From the NCBI GenBank assembly GCA_030407005.1, contig JAUDYN010000014.1, positions 186,001 through 250,000 of the forward strand: a stretch of 64,000 nucleotides of DNA. Reading direction: 5' to 3'. Source of the stretch: Desarmillaria ectypa (Eukaryota; Basidiomycota; Agaricomycetes; Agaricales; Physalacriaceae). The notes under the pieces are model-generated. The model was not told the DNA's origin and made no database searches. It saw only the letters and a program-made list of their open reading frames with translations. Below are positions 1 to 10,588 of this stretch, piece by piece (the first letter of the stretch is position 1; each line of letters begins with the position of its first letter). The position numbers were made by a program, and so were the translations under genes.

Positions 1-2096
1 GCTGATACTGTAATCTATAGTGAATCCTGAGCCCCCAAAGAGATGCAGAATTTGTCAGGTGGTGCTGGCACTACCATGAAGTCCACTGAGTCTACTAAGG
101 TAGACTCACCAGATATGCAGGTAAAACCATGGACCGGGGCAAGTAGGCGGAACATCCTCAGACCTTCCAGAAGTCCAAACACCCCCACACCCCCTATGAG
201 TAGGGGGACAAGTCCCACAACCTCACCAGGGTCAGTGGGGGGAAAAAGTGTCTACCAAGGCCAAGATTGGGGCCATGCACTACCTGGTCCCATTGGGAGA
301 AACTTGGTGGTGGAGCTGACCACAATGCTGATAAGATTCGCACCTGGCATCATGAGTCAGTACTCCACCTGAACAGATAGTAGCAGAACCCTGGAAGCAT
401 CAAGCTGAGTCCTATCTCCTCCCGAGATAGTTCAAGTTCTGAAAGCAACTCAAGCTGAAGAACAGGGGGAAGCTGCTAGTGCCCAGGCAGTAAAAAGGGG
501 GCACTATAACAGAACCACTATGGTCATCAAAGTACCTGATGAAGAGGATGACATGGCCTTTAGACTATGGCAAGCAAAACAGTCCAAAGCCAGAACCCTG
601 ACACCTGAAATCCTGCCTAACAAGGGGGTACCAAATCCTGAAATCCCACTGGTCATGAGGGTACCTGATCATGTGTGGTACAAGCCATTCAGAGTAGATT
701 GGACTCTATGTGCCATCTGAAGTACCAAGAACTTGGCAGTCACCAAGGCAGTCCTCTCCACCTGGGTTCATCCTAAACATATGGAAGAAATCACTGATAA
801 GCTTGTTCAGAGCTTGAACAATGAAGAGAGCTCTGCACGTGAGCAGCTCTATGAACTTCACAAACTGATCTGGTATATCCGTGGTACCAAAAGTTCCGGT
901 TGGGACTTCTTGGTGGATATCCAACTGGCTCCCTGTACAGGGAAGAAGATTTTGACAACCCATGCATTGTTGGATAGTGGCTGCACCAGAAGTTCTATCA
1001 ACCGAACCTATATCCAACAACACCAGTTGGATACCAGAAAAGCTGCCACTCCTATACCTGTTTACAATGCAGATGGAACCCACAATAAGACAGGCAATGT
1101 AACTGAATTCATAGAACTCCAAATGACCATCAGAGATCATGTCGAATGGATTGACCTTGCAGTCACTGACCTAGGTTCCAAAACAGTATATTTGGGCCAT
1201 GACTGGCTGAAATGCCATATTCCCCTCATCAATTGGAAAATGGGATCAATGATATTTGGATGATGTCATTGTATAAAAAATCATTTCCCACTCCCTGATT
1301 CAGATGAAGAAGACAGGTGGGATGAAGAACTTGAAGAAGGAGAAATGATCCTTGTGGTAAATATGCAGGAAGAAATCATTCTTCGAGCCATACACCATGC
1401 AAACAAACTGGCAGCAGCTGCAAATGCAGAAAAACTGAAGAAGACCTTCAAGGAGCTCATGTCTCCTCAGTATCAAAGCTTTAGAGACTTATTCTCTAAA
1501 GAAAGCTTTGACAAACTACCAGACCAAAAACTCTGGGACCATGCTATTGAGCTCACTCCCAATGCCAAGTCCACATTAGACTGCAAAGTCTATCTACTCA
1601 ATCGAAATGAACAAGAACAGCTCAATAAATTCCTAGATGAAAACCTTGATTTAGGATGAATTCAACCCTCTAAATCCCCTTTTGCTTCTCCCTTCTTTTT
1701 CATCAAAAAGAAGGATGGTTCTTTACATCCAGTTCAAGATTACCAAAAGCTGAATAAAATGACAATCAAGAATCATTATCCACTTCCATTGATCTCAGAA
1801 CTCATTGACAAGCTATGTGGAGCAAAATATTTCTCTAAACTGGACATCTGATGGGGATACAATAATGTATGAATACAAGAAGGAGATGAAGAAAAAGCCA
1901 CATTCAGAACCAACTAAGGACTCTTCAAGCCCACAGTCATGTTCTTTGGTCTCACCAACTCCCCAGCCACTTTTCAGTGGATGATGAACAACATCTTCAA
2001 GGATTTGATCGCTGGAGAAAAAGTAACCATTTACCTCAACGATATCCTTATATTTACCAAATCCCTGTTGGAACACCAAATTATTGTCTGACAAGT
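1..2096 (+). pseudogene. Element A pol, 5' part (linker, protease, start of RT), decayed
   Basis: This is the front of a Ty3/gypsy pol polyprotein that enters from the left edge. One frame (that of positions 43, 520, 733 and 1345) carries a Ser/Thr/Pro-rich linker, the aspartic protease motif LLDSGCTRSSIN near 966-1000, and the reverse transcriptase start ([13 protein letters not shown]). The RT active site reads YLND near 2030 instead of YLDD, so the enzyme would be dead. Stops seen in frame are mostly TGA (718, 1261, 1657, 1848) where sister copies have arginine or cysteine. The frame breaks at 2096, where element B is inserted, and resumes at 10589. Confidence 0.9.
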
Positions 2097-2519
2097 TGTT
2101 ATGTACTGACTTGGGCACGTGACTTGGGGTAGTCAGCTGATCTCTCTGGGCCGTTACACATTCAAACGATCACCCAAGATGAGAGATAGAAGCCAAGAAC
2201 CTTCTGTGTTGTGCAAACAAGAAGTATATGAGGTTAATTTAAATAAGAGATAGAGTACAATGGTCTAGTTTACTCTGTTTATATAGTATTTCTACGGTGA
2301 TATATTTAGGTGAAACACTATGGTCCATGCACAAACAGTGTCGAAGTAGGACAATCTGGGAGGATCATAGAACCAATGGAGAGCGTCTGGGGTGACAGAC
2401 AGTGAGAATGAGGATTGTAGCTGGCGAATAGCTGGATACGAGTCGGTTTCTGGATAAGATTAGACAGCTGAGTCATGGATATGACTCGGATAAGATAAGA
2501 TAACGGAAAAATCATAACA
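2097..2519 (-). repeat. 3' LTR of element B (423 bp)
   Basis: It starts TGTTATG and ends ATAACA on the plus strand, with the short inverted ends TGTTA/TAACA usual for Ty3-type LTRs. On the minus strand it carries GATAA repeats and a pair of TGAGTCA-like boxes in U3, then a TATATAAA box. The internal side abuts the polypurine tract at 2520. Confidence 0.93.
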
Positions 2520-2533
2520 TTACCCCCTTGTTA
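2520..2533 (-). other. Polypurine tract of element B
   Basis: On the minus strand the LTR is preceded by AACAAGGGGGTAA, the purine run expected to prime plus-strand DNA synthesis. The same run precedes the 3' LTRs of C, D, F, G, I and L, with a variant in A. Confidence 0.8.
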
Positions 2534-2551
2534 AAGCAGTCATCCTGACTG

Positions 2552-5500
2552 CTAAGTCTCCTCTAAAGGGATGTCGAATTGTGTTGCAATTTGACTGATC
2601 CAGTATTGATCAATCAATTTCTTCCATATTTCCTCGTCTGGATTGACAATCCACTTGGTATATCCATCTTTTCTTTTGGCGAGGTAGGCTACGTCGCCGT
2701 GTTCCGAGTATTCGTGGTCCAGTATCTTGACCACTATCTTCTTGGTTGCGATTTTTGGAGTGTATATGGCGCAGTTTACACTAGCCTGGTACTCTTGGAT
2801 CACATCCAAAGCGTTCATCATTTCATTCTCTCGAACCCATGAGTTGTGCTCACGAGTCCATCCTTTCCATTTGACTAGGTAGTCTGTGACTTCCCTAGAT
2901 GGTTGTCCTCACTTGGATCGTACCTTTCTGGTGTGTGAATCCAAGACTTCTTCGATTTTATATTCTTCTTGACCGTCGACAAGGTCCGGAGGAGGAGGCG
3001 GCGGTTGTTCTTGGTTCACAAATGAGGGTGTGACATATGGAGTCAACAGCTTCTCATTGAATCAGGGATGGATCTTCCAATGTGGTGGCAGCTTTAACTT
3101 GTATGCTGCTGCTCCTGACTTCTTGAGGATTTCGAACAGTCCCATTCATTTGTCATCGAGCTTTTTCTTTGGTTGTGGAAGATGAAGGTTGGCAGTGTCA
3201 AGCCATACCTTATCTCCAATCCGGTACTCTCTTTGAGCCTGTTTCCTTTTGTCATGTTGCGCTTTCATTTGTGCCATGGCCTTTTCCAGTGCTTCATGAA
3301 CCTCTTTATGGACCTTGGCCATAGTTTCCGTGAAGTTGACAGCTGCAGGATTTGCGAAGCTGGTCTTTTGTATTGACTCGGGAATGAGTCGGGGATTTTG
3401 TCTGTATAGGACCATGAAAGGACTTTTGCCCGTAGCCAAGTGGACTTGGTTATTGTGGGCGAATTCGGCGAGTGGTAGCCATGCTACCCAGTCAGTCTGT
3501 CGGTGGTTGACAAAGATGCAGAGGTACTTTTCTACCTCCTGGTTTACTCTCTCTGTCTGCCCATTGGTCTGCAGGTGATAGGCCGTGGATGTGTTCTGAG
3601 TGATATTCAGCATTTGATATAGTTCCTTCATGAATGCTGAGATGAATTGAGGTCCTCTATCCAAGATGACCACTTGTGGCATTCCGTGCTTCGCATATAC
3701 GTGATTGTGAAGTATTAATGCCCATCCTTCCATGGATAACTCCTCATTGCATGGAATCAGGAGGATGTTCTTGGAGAAACGATCTACGATGACTAGTAGA
3801 GCATCAAATCTGTCTGACTCAGGGAGTCCAGTAACCATGTCGACTGAGATATGGGTCCATGGTGTGTCCGGTATGGCATTGGGATGAAGGGGTGCTGCCT
3901 TGGCCTGCATGTCGCTCTTCATCCTTTGGCAAGTCTCACATCCTTTGATGTACGACTCTACATCCTTCTTCATTTTCGGCCACCAGTACTCACGAAGTAT
4001 GAGTTCCTTGGTCTTGGCTATTCCTGGGTGTCCAGCGGTGATATGATCATGAAATTGGGCGATGATCTCACCGCGTAGTATCGAGTCATTAGGAATATAG
4101 ACTCATCCATCATACCACAAGATTTCGCTTTCCTGTGTGATCCCTCATTCATGGTTAAGGGACTTCTCAATTCCCTGATCCCATAGTTCCTTCTGCTTCG
4201 TTGCGTCTCTTATACATGTGATCCTTTCTTCCACTGTTGGTAATACCAATGCTCAGAAGTGTTCTGGGGATAATACAACAACGTCTTGGTTGTCTTCTTT
4301 TCCCTGATCATGATCGTCTCGTCTGCTGAGAAGATCAGCCTTCTGATTAGCGGTTCCAGCTTTATGTTGAAGAATAAAGTGGTACTCTGCTAATTCGGTG
4401 ACCCACCGAGCTTGTCAGCGATTCAACTTCTGGGGTTTCCGGAAGTATTGGAGATTCTGGTGGTCCGTCCAGATCTCAATGGTCTCTTTGGCTCCCATGA
4501 GATAATGTCGCCATTCTTCTAATGCCAGCATGATTGCTAGCAACTCCTTGTCATAAATCTCATAGTTCCGTTCAGTGATGGTGAGTGCTTTTGACATGAA
4601 GGCAACTGGCCTCCATTTGCCTTCCTTTTCTTGGCTTAGGACCGCACCAATGGCTCCGTCACTGGCGTCGGCTTCGACTCGGAACTTTCCATTGTCTGAA
4701 GGGATCATTAGGACTACATTTGTTGTCATCAGCTTCTTGAGCTGATTAAACACTTGTTCTTGTTCTGATCCCCATATCCAGTCTACCTTTCTGGTTAACT
4801 GGGTAAGGGGATGCACTATCTTGGAGTAGTCCTTGATGAATTTTCAGTAGAAGTTTGTAAATCCTAAAAAGGATTGTAACTCCTTCTTCTTCGTTGGGGT
4901 TGGCCATTCTGCTATTCCCGCAATCTTGATTGGGTCCATGTGAATGGCGTCTTCACTGATAATGACCCCTAGGTATTCGGTTTTGAGTACCTCGAACTCG
5001 CATTTCTCTGCTTTAAGGAACAATTTGTTCTCTCAAAGCCATTGGAGTACTTGTCATACTATATCCCAGTGTTCGGACAAGGATTTTGTGAAGATGAGTA
5101 TATCGTCGAGGTAAATTGTGACTTTTCCTCTGGCGATCAAATCCTTGAATATGTCATTCATCATCCACTGAAATGTGGCTGGTGAGTTCGTGAGTCCGAA
5201 GAACATAACTGTAGGCTCAAAGAGCCCTCGGTTAGTTCTAAATGCGGCTTTTTCTTCGTCTCCATCTCAAATACGGACATTGTTATATCCCCATCATACG
5301 TCTAGCTTGGAGAAGTACTTGACTCCCCGTAGTTTGTCAATTAGCTCAGAGATGAGCAGAAGAGGATAACGATTCTTGATCGTCATTTCATTCAGTTTCC
5401 AGTAATCTTGGACCGGTTGTAGTGAGCCATCCTTTTTCTTAATGAAGAAGAAGGGAGAGGTGAAGGGAGATTTCGAGGGATGGATGCATCCCAAGTCTAA

Positions 5501-7448
5501 GTTCTCATCTAAGAACTTGTCCAACTGTTCTTGCTCATTTCGATTGAGTGGATATACCTTACAGTCCAAGGTTGACTTTGCATTGGGGACCAACTCGATG
5601 GCGTGGTCCCAGGGTCTTCTTTCTGGTAACTTGTCAAAGCTTTCTTTAGAGAATAAATCTCTAAAGCTTTGATACTGAGGAGGTACGAGCTCCTCAAACG
5701 TCTGTTTTGGCTTCTCAGCGTTGGCTGCTGCAGCCAATTCGTTCGCATGATGGATGGCACGAAGTATGATTTCTTCTTGCATATTGATGGCAAGAATACT
5801 TTCTCCTTCCTTGAGCTCTTCATCCCATCGGTCTTCTTCATCTGCGTCGGGCAAGGTAAAGTAGTTTTGGACGCAATGACATCGTCCAAATGTCAAGGTT
5901 CCCACCTTCCAGTTGATGAAAGGGTTATGGCGTTTAAGCCAGTTGTGGCCCAAGTATACGGTCTTGGAGCCTAGGTCGGTGACCACAAGGTCAATTCGTT
6001 CGCTATGTCCTCTGATGGTCATTCGGAGTTCCACGAATTCTGTAATATCCCCTGCCTTATTGCGCGTTCCATCAGCATTATAGACTGGTATAGGGGCTGC
6101 GGCCTTCCTGGTGTCCAACTGATGTTGCTGGATGTAAGTTTGATTGATAGAGCTGCCTGTGCAGCCACTATCCAACAACGCTCAGGTTGTCAATGTCTGT
6201 TTCCCAGTACATGGGAAAGTTGGATATTCACCAAAAAGTCTCGGCCTGAGCTTTTGGTACTGTGGATATAGCAGATCGGTTTGTGTAGTTCAAAGAGCTG
6301 TTCTCAGGCTATACTCCCTCCCATCTTTAAGCTTTGGATAAGCTCATCATCGATTTCTCCAAGTTATTTGGGGTGTATCCAGATGGAGAGAACTGCCTTG
6401 GCAACTGCCAAATTCTTGGAGTTGCGAACTGTGCGCAATGTCCAGTTGATCTCAAATGGTCTGAACCATTGGAAGTCATTCTGCTTCCCCATGCATTCGG
6501 AAGCATTTGATACCCCCTTGTTAGGATAGGTGTTGGGTGCAATGCTTCCCCTTGTATTCAGAAGGTCAATGGTCTGTGGTTCCAGTGTTCTGGATATCAG
6601 GGTACTGGCTTTGGATTGGCTGACTTGCCACATCCTAAAAGCCATGTTGTCTTCTTCATCAGGTACTTCAATGATAGTAGTTCTGCTGCAATGCCCCCTT
6701 TTTACCACCTGGGCGCTAGCAGGATCCTGTTCCTTTTTCTCGGCTGGCACCACTTGTGATGGAGTTTGAATTTCCTTGGTCATTGACTCCCAGCTAGTGC
6801 CTAAGGTGACCTTCGCACGTTTGCAACCCGTACCAGTCTGGTTTGGGTAATCCCGCCCCCTTTTTATCACCTGGGCGCTAGCGACTTCCTTCCTTTCGGC
6901 TTTGATCCTCTGACTTGCCGGCCCAGTTTGGTACTCAGCTTCATCAAGTTTTCCACTCCCCGGACCAGTTTGTCCGGGTCGTCAGTCCTGGCCTTGGTTA
7001 GAGGCACTATCCTGGTCCTCCGCCGACCCTGGCAGAACTGGTGAGCTTGCCCCGCTGCTCGAGGTGGGTACTGGGACAGTCGGACTTCTGGGAGGCCCGA
7101 AGGAGTCCCGCCTACTGGTCCCTGCTCATCGCTGTGCGCTCAGCAGCATATCCGGTGAGCTCTGCTCATTGGACTTTGTTGTGGCACCAACACCACTTGG
7201 CAAGTCCCACTCCAGTTTGTCGGAGGCTTGGGATTTGTCACTACAGATACTTGTGTCAGCATCTTCTAGGAGGATGACGTACCTGTTTGTTCTTGATGAT
7301 TCTTGCTTGGTCTTCGGTTTCTGTGAAGCCAGGGATATATTCTTTTTTGTACATAATAGTCTGTTTTCATAATAATCAGTCCGACCTGCAGAAACTGAGG
7401 ACACACCTTGAGACTTGGGTGTGCAAGGGGAATCGAACCCTTGACACC
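2552..7448 (-). pseudogene. Element B pol polyprotein (PR-RT-RH-IN-chromodomain), decayed
   Basis: Read on the minus strand the domains are: a Ser/Thr/Pro-rich linker (about 7400-6330), aspartic protease with LLDSGCTGSSIN near 6170, reverse transcriptase with an intact YLDD near 5107, RNase H (about 4800-4420), integrase with HHCC finger (CETC near 3935) and an apparently intact D, D, E set (SVDMVTG, ILDRGPQF, TERVNQE between about 3850 and 3540), chromodomain (YLVKWKGW near 2870) and a C-terminal chromoshadow-like domain (2760-2590). TGA stops interrupt the frame, and a 1-nt deletion near 6211-6221 shifts the linker out of frame with the protease; element D has the same deletion. Pol would be expressed by a -1 shift from gag. 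Confidence 0.92.
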
Positions 7449-7460
7449 CTACTCTTTTAC
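7417..7460 (-). promoter_or_regulatory. Putative gag-pol -1 frameshift signal of element B (AAAA slip plus hairpin)
   Basis: The gag frame ends GTA AAA GAG TAG, and pol is open in the -1 frame through this point. The G of the stop begins a hairpin (7417-7449): outer arm GGGTGT/ACACCC, one bulged C, inner arm CAAGGG/CCCTTG, and loop TTCGATTC. A Lys-tRNA on AAA can re-pair at -1 within AAAA. The loop region matches the tRNA B-box consensus. Arms covary in C, D, H and L. Function is inferred. Confidence 0.6.
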
Positions 7461-8920
7461 CTCCTCAATCTTGGAGGTGCTCAGCACCACTGCGTCAGTG
7501 GGCCCCATGTATCTCACAACGTTCTTCTCTTTTCTTGTAGGGCAATCCCTGCTCAGGTGACCCTTTTGATCACACCTGAAGCAGTGCCCCTCAGCTCATT
7601 GCCGGTCTAAGTCCATGGGCTTCCCTGCCCCCCTGTATGTCATCCACTTACCAGTTCCAGCAGTCGGCTTTGGAGCTGAGGAACTTGTCGCCCCAGCAGT
7701 GTTCTTGCCACTGGGCTGCTGTTGTTGGGGATGCAGGCCCTGCTTCTGGCCATCCTGAGGCATACTAGTGGTCTGGTCAAAGACCCATTTCTGCTGTCTC
7801 TCTTCATACATCTGGAGGATGCGTTCCTTCCACTCTGGATATGAGCGCGGAATGCTCATGCCCATGTTCGATATGAAGGTTGTGTATGAACTAGGCACTC
7901 CTAGTCGCACTGCCTTCACCATTGCACCGCGTTCGGCCTCATCAGATCTCCAGCCCGCTAGCTTGGCTTCTTCTTCCAGCTTCTGGAAGTAATGGGAGGC
8001 AGGCTGGGCTCCCATGCGCAAGTTGAACATGTGCTTTTCATGTATTTCCTTGATCACTGGATCTCGGAATTGTCATGTGACTAGGTTGACGAAGTCGGCC
8101 CAGTTGGGGTATCGGAAGTGGGTGGCAGTGCCATCAAAGGCATCACCTACCCAGTATTCGGGTCTCTTGTAGACCCACCAGTCCTTGGCGGCGCCCTCGA
8201 AGTGAGACGTCGCAAATAGTACCAGGTGCGACGGCACCTGGAAATAGTGTCGGAACACTTCGAAATAGGCGATGCAATCGCCTATGAAGCGTTCAATATC
8301 ATCATGGTCCCCCTTGAATGGAGCGGGGACTTTGACAAGGGTTGGCTTGATGCCCAGGTAGGGGGCATCAGCGGTGGCGTTCCCAACAGGGTTCGGGATT
8401 GGGTCAGGTGGTCTTGGGATTGAAAATCGATCCGGCCTGTACCCTGAGTATCCTCTTGGCGGTCCTGGTGGTCTTCCCCTTTCTGGCTCTTTTTCCCTCT
8501 CTTGAGCCTTGAGGTACTCCGCTAATGTCTTGCGGGCGGAGTCCTCCCTGTCGAGTTCTTCGCGCATCTCTGTGATGCACCATTCCTTCTCCAACAACTC
8601 ATTCCGCATTTGTTGCCAGGGTTTCTTCTGCCATGGCAGGGGTTCTTGATGCCCCTGCAGTGGCATTTCCTGCAGGGGCTCCTTCTGCTTCCATTTCTTC
8701 TCCCACCCCTGCGAAGAGAAGACTACCACCCTAATAAGGGTGGTATCCTTGGTGACGTGCCCTATGATGCAGGGGCAAGTTGGAAAGTGGTCATGGGCTT
8801 ACGACCGGGGTATCTGGTGGGTGATCCAGATGTATTTCATATTGGGGATGGTGGTATTCCATCCCGCCGTAGTAACCTGTATCATAGGTTAACGTATCGT
8901 ACTGGGGCTGTTGCCCCCAC
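7449..8920 (-). pseudogene. Element B gag (coiled coil, capsid, CCHC knuckle), decayed
   Basis: The minus-strand frame holds, in order, a Tyr/Gln-rich stretch, an Ala-rich segment, a Glu-rich coiled coil (LLEKEWCITEMREELDRED), a capsid-like domain around FIGDCIAYFEVF and EGAAKDWWVYKR (about 8300-8150), a Q/S-rich linker and a CCHC zinc knuckle near 7590-7540. It ends in TAG at 7449-7451. Relative to ORF1 the frame is +1, and I cannot assign its start codon. Damage includes a 1-nt insertion near 8605-8610 compared with D, and TGA stops near 8815 and 8073. Role by family: forms the particle and packages element RNA. Confidence 0.85.
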
Positions 8921-10105
8921 TCATTCCTCTCTTGCCACCTCCAACCTCCATAGGTGTTGGAGGGTCCTCTCCAGTTTCTGCTGCTTGTCTGGACTTCTGG
9001 GCTGAAGCCCTGGAAATAGATCCCTTGCGGAGGGGTGGAAAATTGACCGGTCGCGATTGGCATGTATCCGGTGGTTGACAATGTCAGCCCTAGCAGAGCT
9101 GGGCCCATTGAAGGGAATTCTGATGGGGTTGCCCCTGTTAAGGGCCAACCACTCATCCATTTTGATCCTGGGTTCTTCCCAGAGATCTCAGGCTTCGATG
9201 TCCCTTCGTCGAACTTCCCACACTGCAGTCCTGAATGGACCGAAAGGTCTGCGGTCGACCTTGGAGAGGTCGGGCCAGATGAAATCTTCCCCGTGCAGGT
9301 TGAAGGGGTCATCGGTGGCACAGGGAGGGGCCGGGACCGGGGCGTTGTCTCCAACGATGTCATCGTCAGACTCATCATCAGAGATTTCAATGATGGGGAG
9401 AGAGGAGAGAGAGATGGACTCTCCTTCCTCTGGCCACTGCTCATGGCCCCAGGGGCCATAAGGGTGGTTTCAATCCATGCCAGAATCGTCGGGGTGGCGA
9501 GGTCCAGAGTGGCTGGACCTTCTACTGTTGTTGCTGTCGGGTGACGGAGAATCTGACCTCTGCTGGGATATGTGGAGGGCGGGGGTTCTTGGATGAGGGG
9601 GGGGACCGGGGTATGGGGGCAGGGGTTCATCCCGCGCAAGCCGAATGTCCCTCGCGTATTCTTGGGCCTCTGTATGGCCCGCTGTTGGTTGCTCCAGTGC
9701 GACAGTGGATCATTCCATCCGGTAACGGAGGAGGATGGCTCTCGTGTTGTATGCATGAGTGGATTGGGCAATCTGGGCCTGAAGCTCTGGGATCCCCGGA
9801 GTTGGGGGCCTAGAGTCTGAGCTCTCCTTGGAGGAGGAGGCAACTGTAAATCGAGCCTGGGGATGAATGAGTGGAGTTGCTTCTCATTGTCCCAGTCTTG
9901 CAGGGGGTAGCCCCCTGGGAACGACATTGGTGATGATTGGGGCAGGGTGAGGTTCTGGGTTCGGTCGTCGGGGCTGCCTTCTGAGCAGCACCTGGATTTC
10001 TTCCTCATAGATTAATACGGCAAGGACTGTAAAAAATGACAATAGTATGGCGATGCCAAGAGAAATGGTTCGGGGTTTGTTAGGGTTTCTTTCTTCTCCG
10101 GACAT
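8921..10105 (-). pseudogene. Element B ORF1: hydrophobic helix, SUMO-interaction-like motif, unknown C-terminal domain
   Basis: One frame of 395 codons runs from ATG (10105) to TGA (8921) upstream of gag. The N-terminus has a single hydrophobic helix, SLGIAILLSFFTVLAVLIY, followed by acidic and then Arg/Pro-rich sequence. The middle is Pro/Ser-rich and carries LPIIEISDDESDDD near 9400-9360, which fits a SUMO-interaction motif. The C-terminal part holds DFIWPDLSKVD and MDEWLALNRG. Internal TGA stops (9884 and two or three more) sit at CGA or CAA positions of sister copies. Elements C, D, H, K and L carry the same ORF at the same place. I recognise no family for it; the function is unknown. Confidence 0.75.
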
Positions 10106-10152
10106 GAAGAAGTACTTCTATATGGCTAGCATATCAGAAGTGGAGGTGGTAT

Positions 10153-10165
10153 ATCTCTTATTTAA
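10153..10165 (-). other. Self-complementary primer binding site of element B
   Basis: The 13 nt next to the 5' LTR (ATCTCTTATTTAA on plus) are complementary, apart from one C/T change, to 10308-10320 inside the same LTR, just downstream of its TATA box. This suggests self-priming as in Tf1-type elements rather than tRNA priming. Confidence 0.7.
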
Positions 10166-10588
10166 TGTTATGTACCAACTTGGGCACGTGACTTGGGGTA
10201 GTCAGCTGATCTCTCTGGGCCATTACGCATTCAAACGATCACCCAAGATAAGAGATAGAAGCCGAGAACCTTCTGTGTTGTGCAAACAAGAAGTATATGA
10301 GGTTAATTTAAACAAGAGATAGAGTACAATGGTCTAGTTTACTCTGTTTATATAGTATTTCTACGGTGATATATTTAGGTGAAACACTACAGTCCATGCA
10401 CAAACGGTGTTGAAGTAGGACAATCTGGGAGGATCATAGAACCAATGGAGAGCATCTGGGGTGACAGATGGTGAGAATGAGGGTTGTAGCTGGCGAATAG
10501 CTGGATACGAGTCGGTTTCTGGATAAGATTAGACAGCTGAGTCATGGATATGACTCAGATAAGATAAGATAATGGAAAAATTGTAACA
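10166..10588 (-). repeat. 5' LTR of element B (423 bp)
   Basis: It starts TGTTATG and ends GTAACA, and is followed by the target duplication CAAGT. It differs from the 3' copy at about 19 sites by eye, all transitions; 16 of them sit where a former CpG became TG in one copy or CA in the other. Confidence 0.93.

Larger units (their letters stand above)
2097..10588 (-). mobile_element. Element B: full-length Ty3/gypsy chromovirus nested in element A
   Basis: Two 423-bp LTRs in the same (minus) orientation bound the element. The 5-bp target duplication CAAGT lies at 2092-2096 and 10589-10593, and element A's RT reads on across the insertion. Order on the minus strand: 5' LTR, primer site, ORF1, gag, frameshift hairpin, pol, polypurine tract, 3' LTR. 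All ORFs contain stops, mostly TGA, and pol has at least one frameshift, so the copy is not autonomous. The LTR pair differs at about 19 positions by my eye count, all transitions. Its lesions are partly shared with element D. Confidence 0.95.

Noticed and set aside
7417..7449. A tRNA gene at the T-arm-like sequence
   Set aside because: No D-arm, anticodon arm or acceptor stem around it; only the T-arm-like hairpin is present, and it recurs at the gag-pol junction.
8791..10008. A 405-codon open frame on the minus strand
   Set aside because: Only its last part is the gag frame; the rest is the out-of-frame reading of proline-rich ORF1. ORF1 is favoured because its frame and blocks are conserved in six elements.
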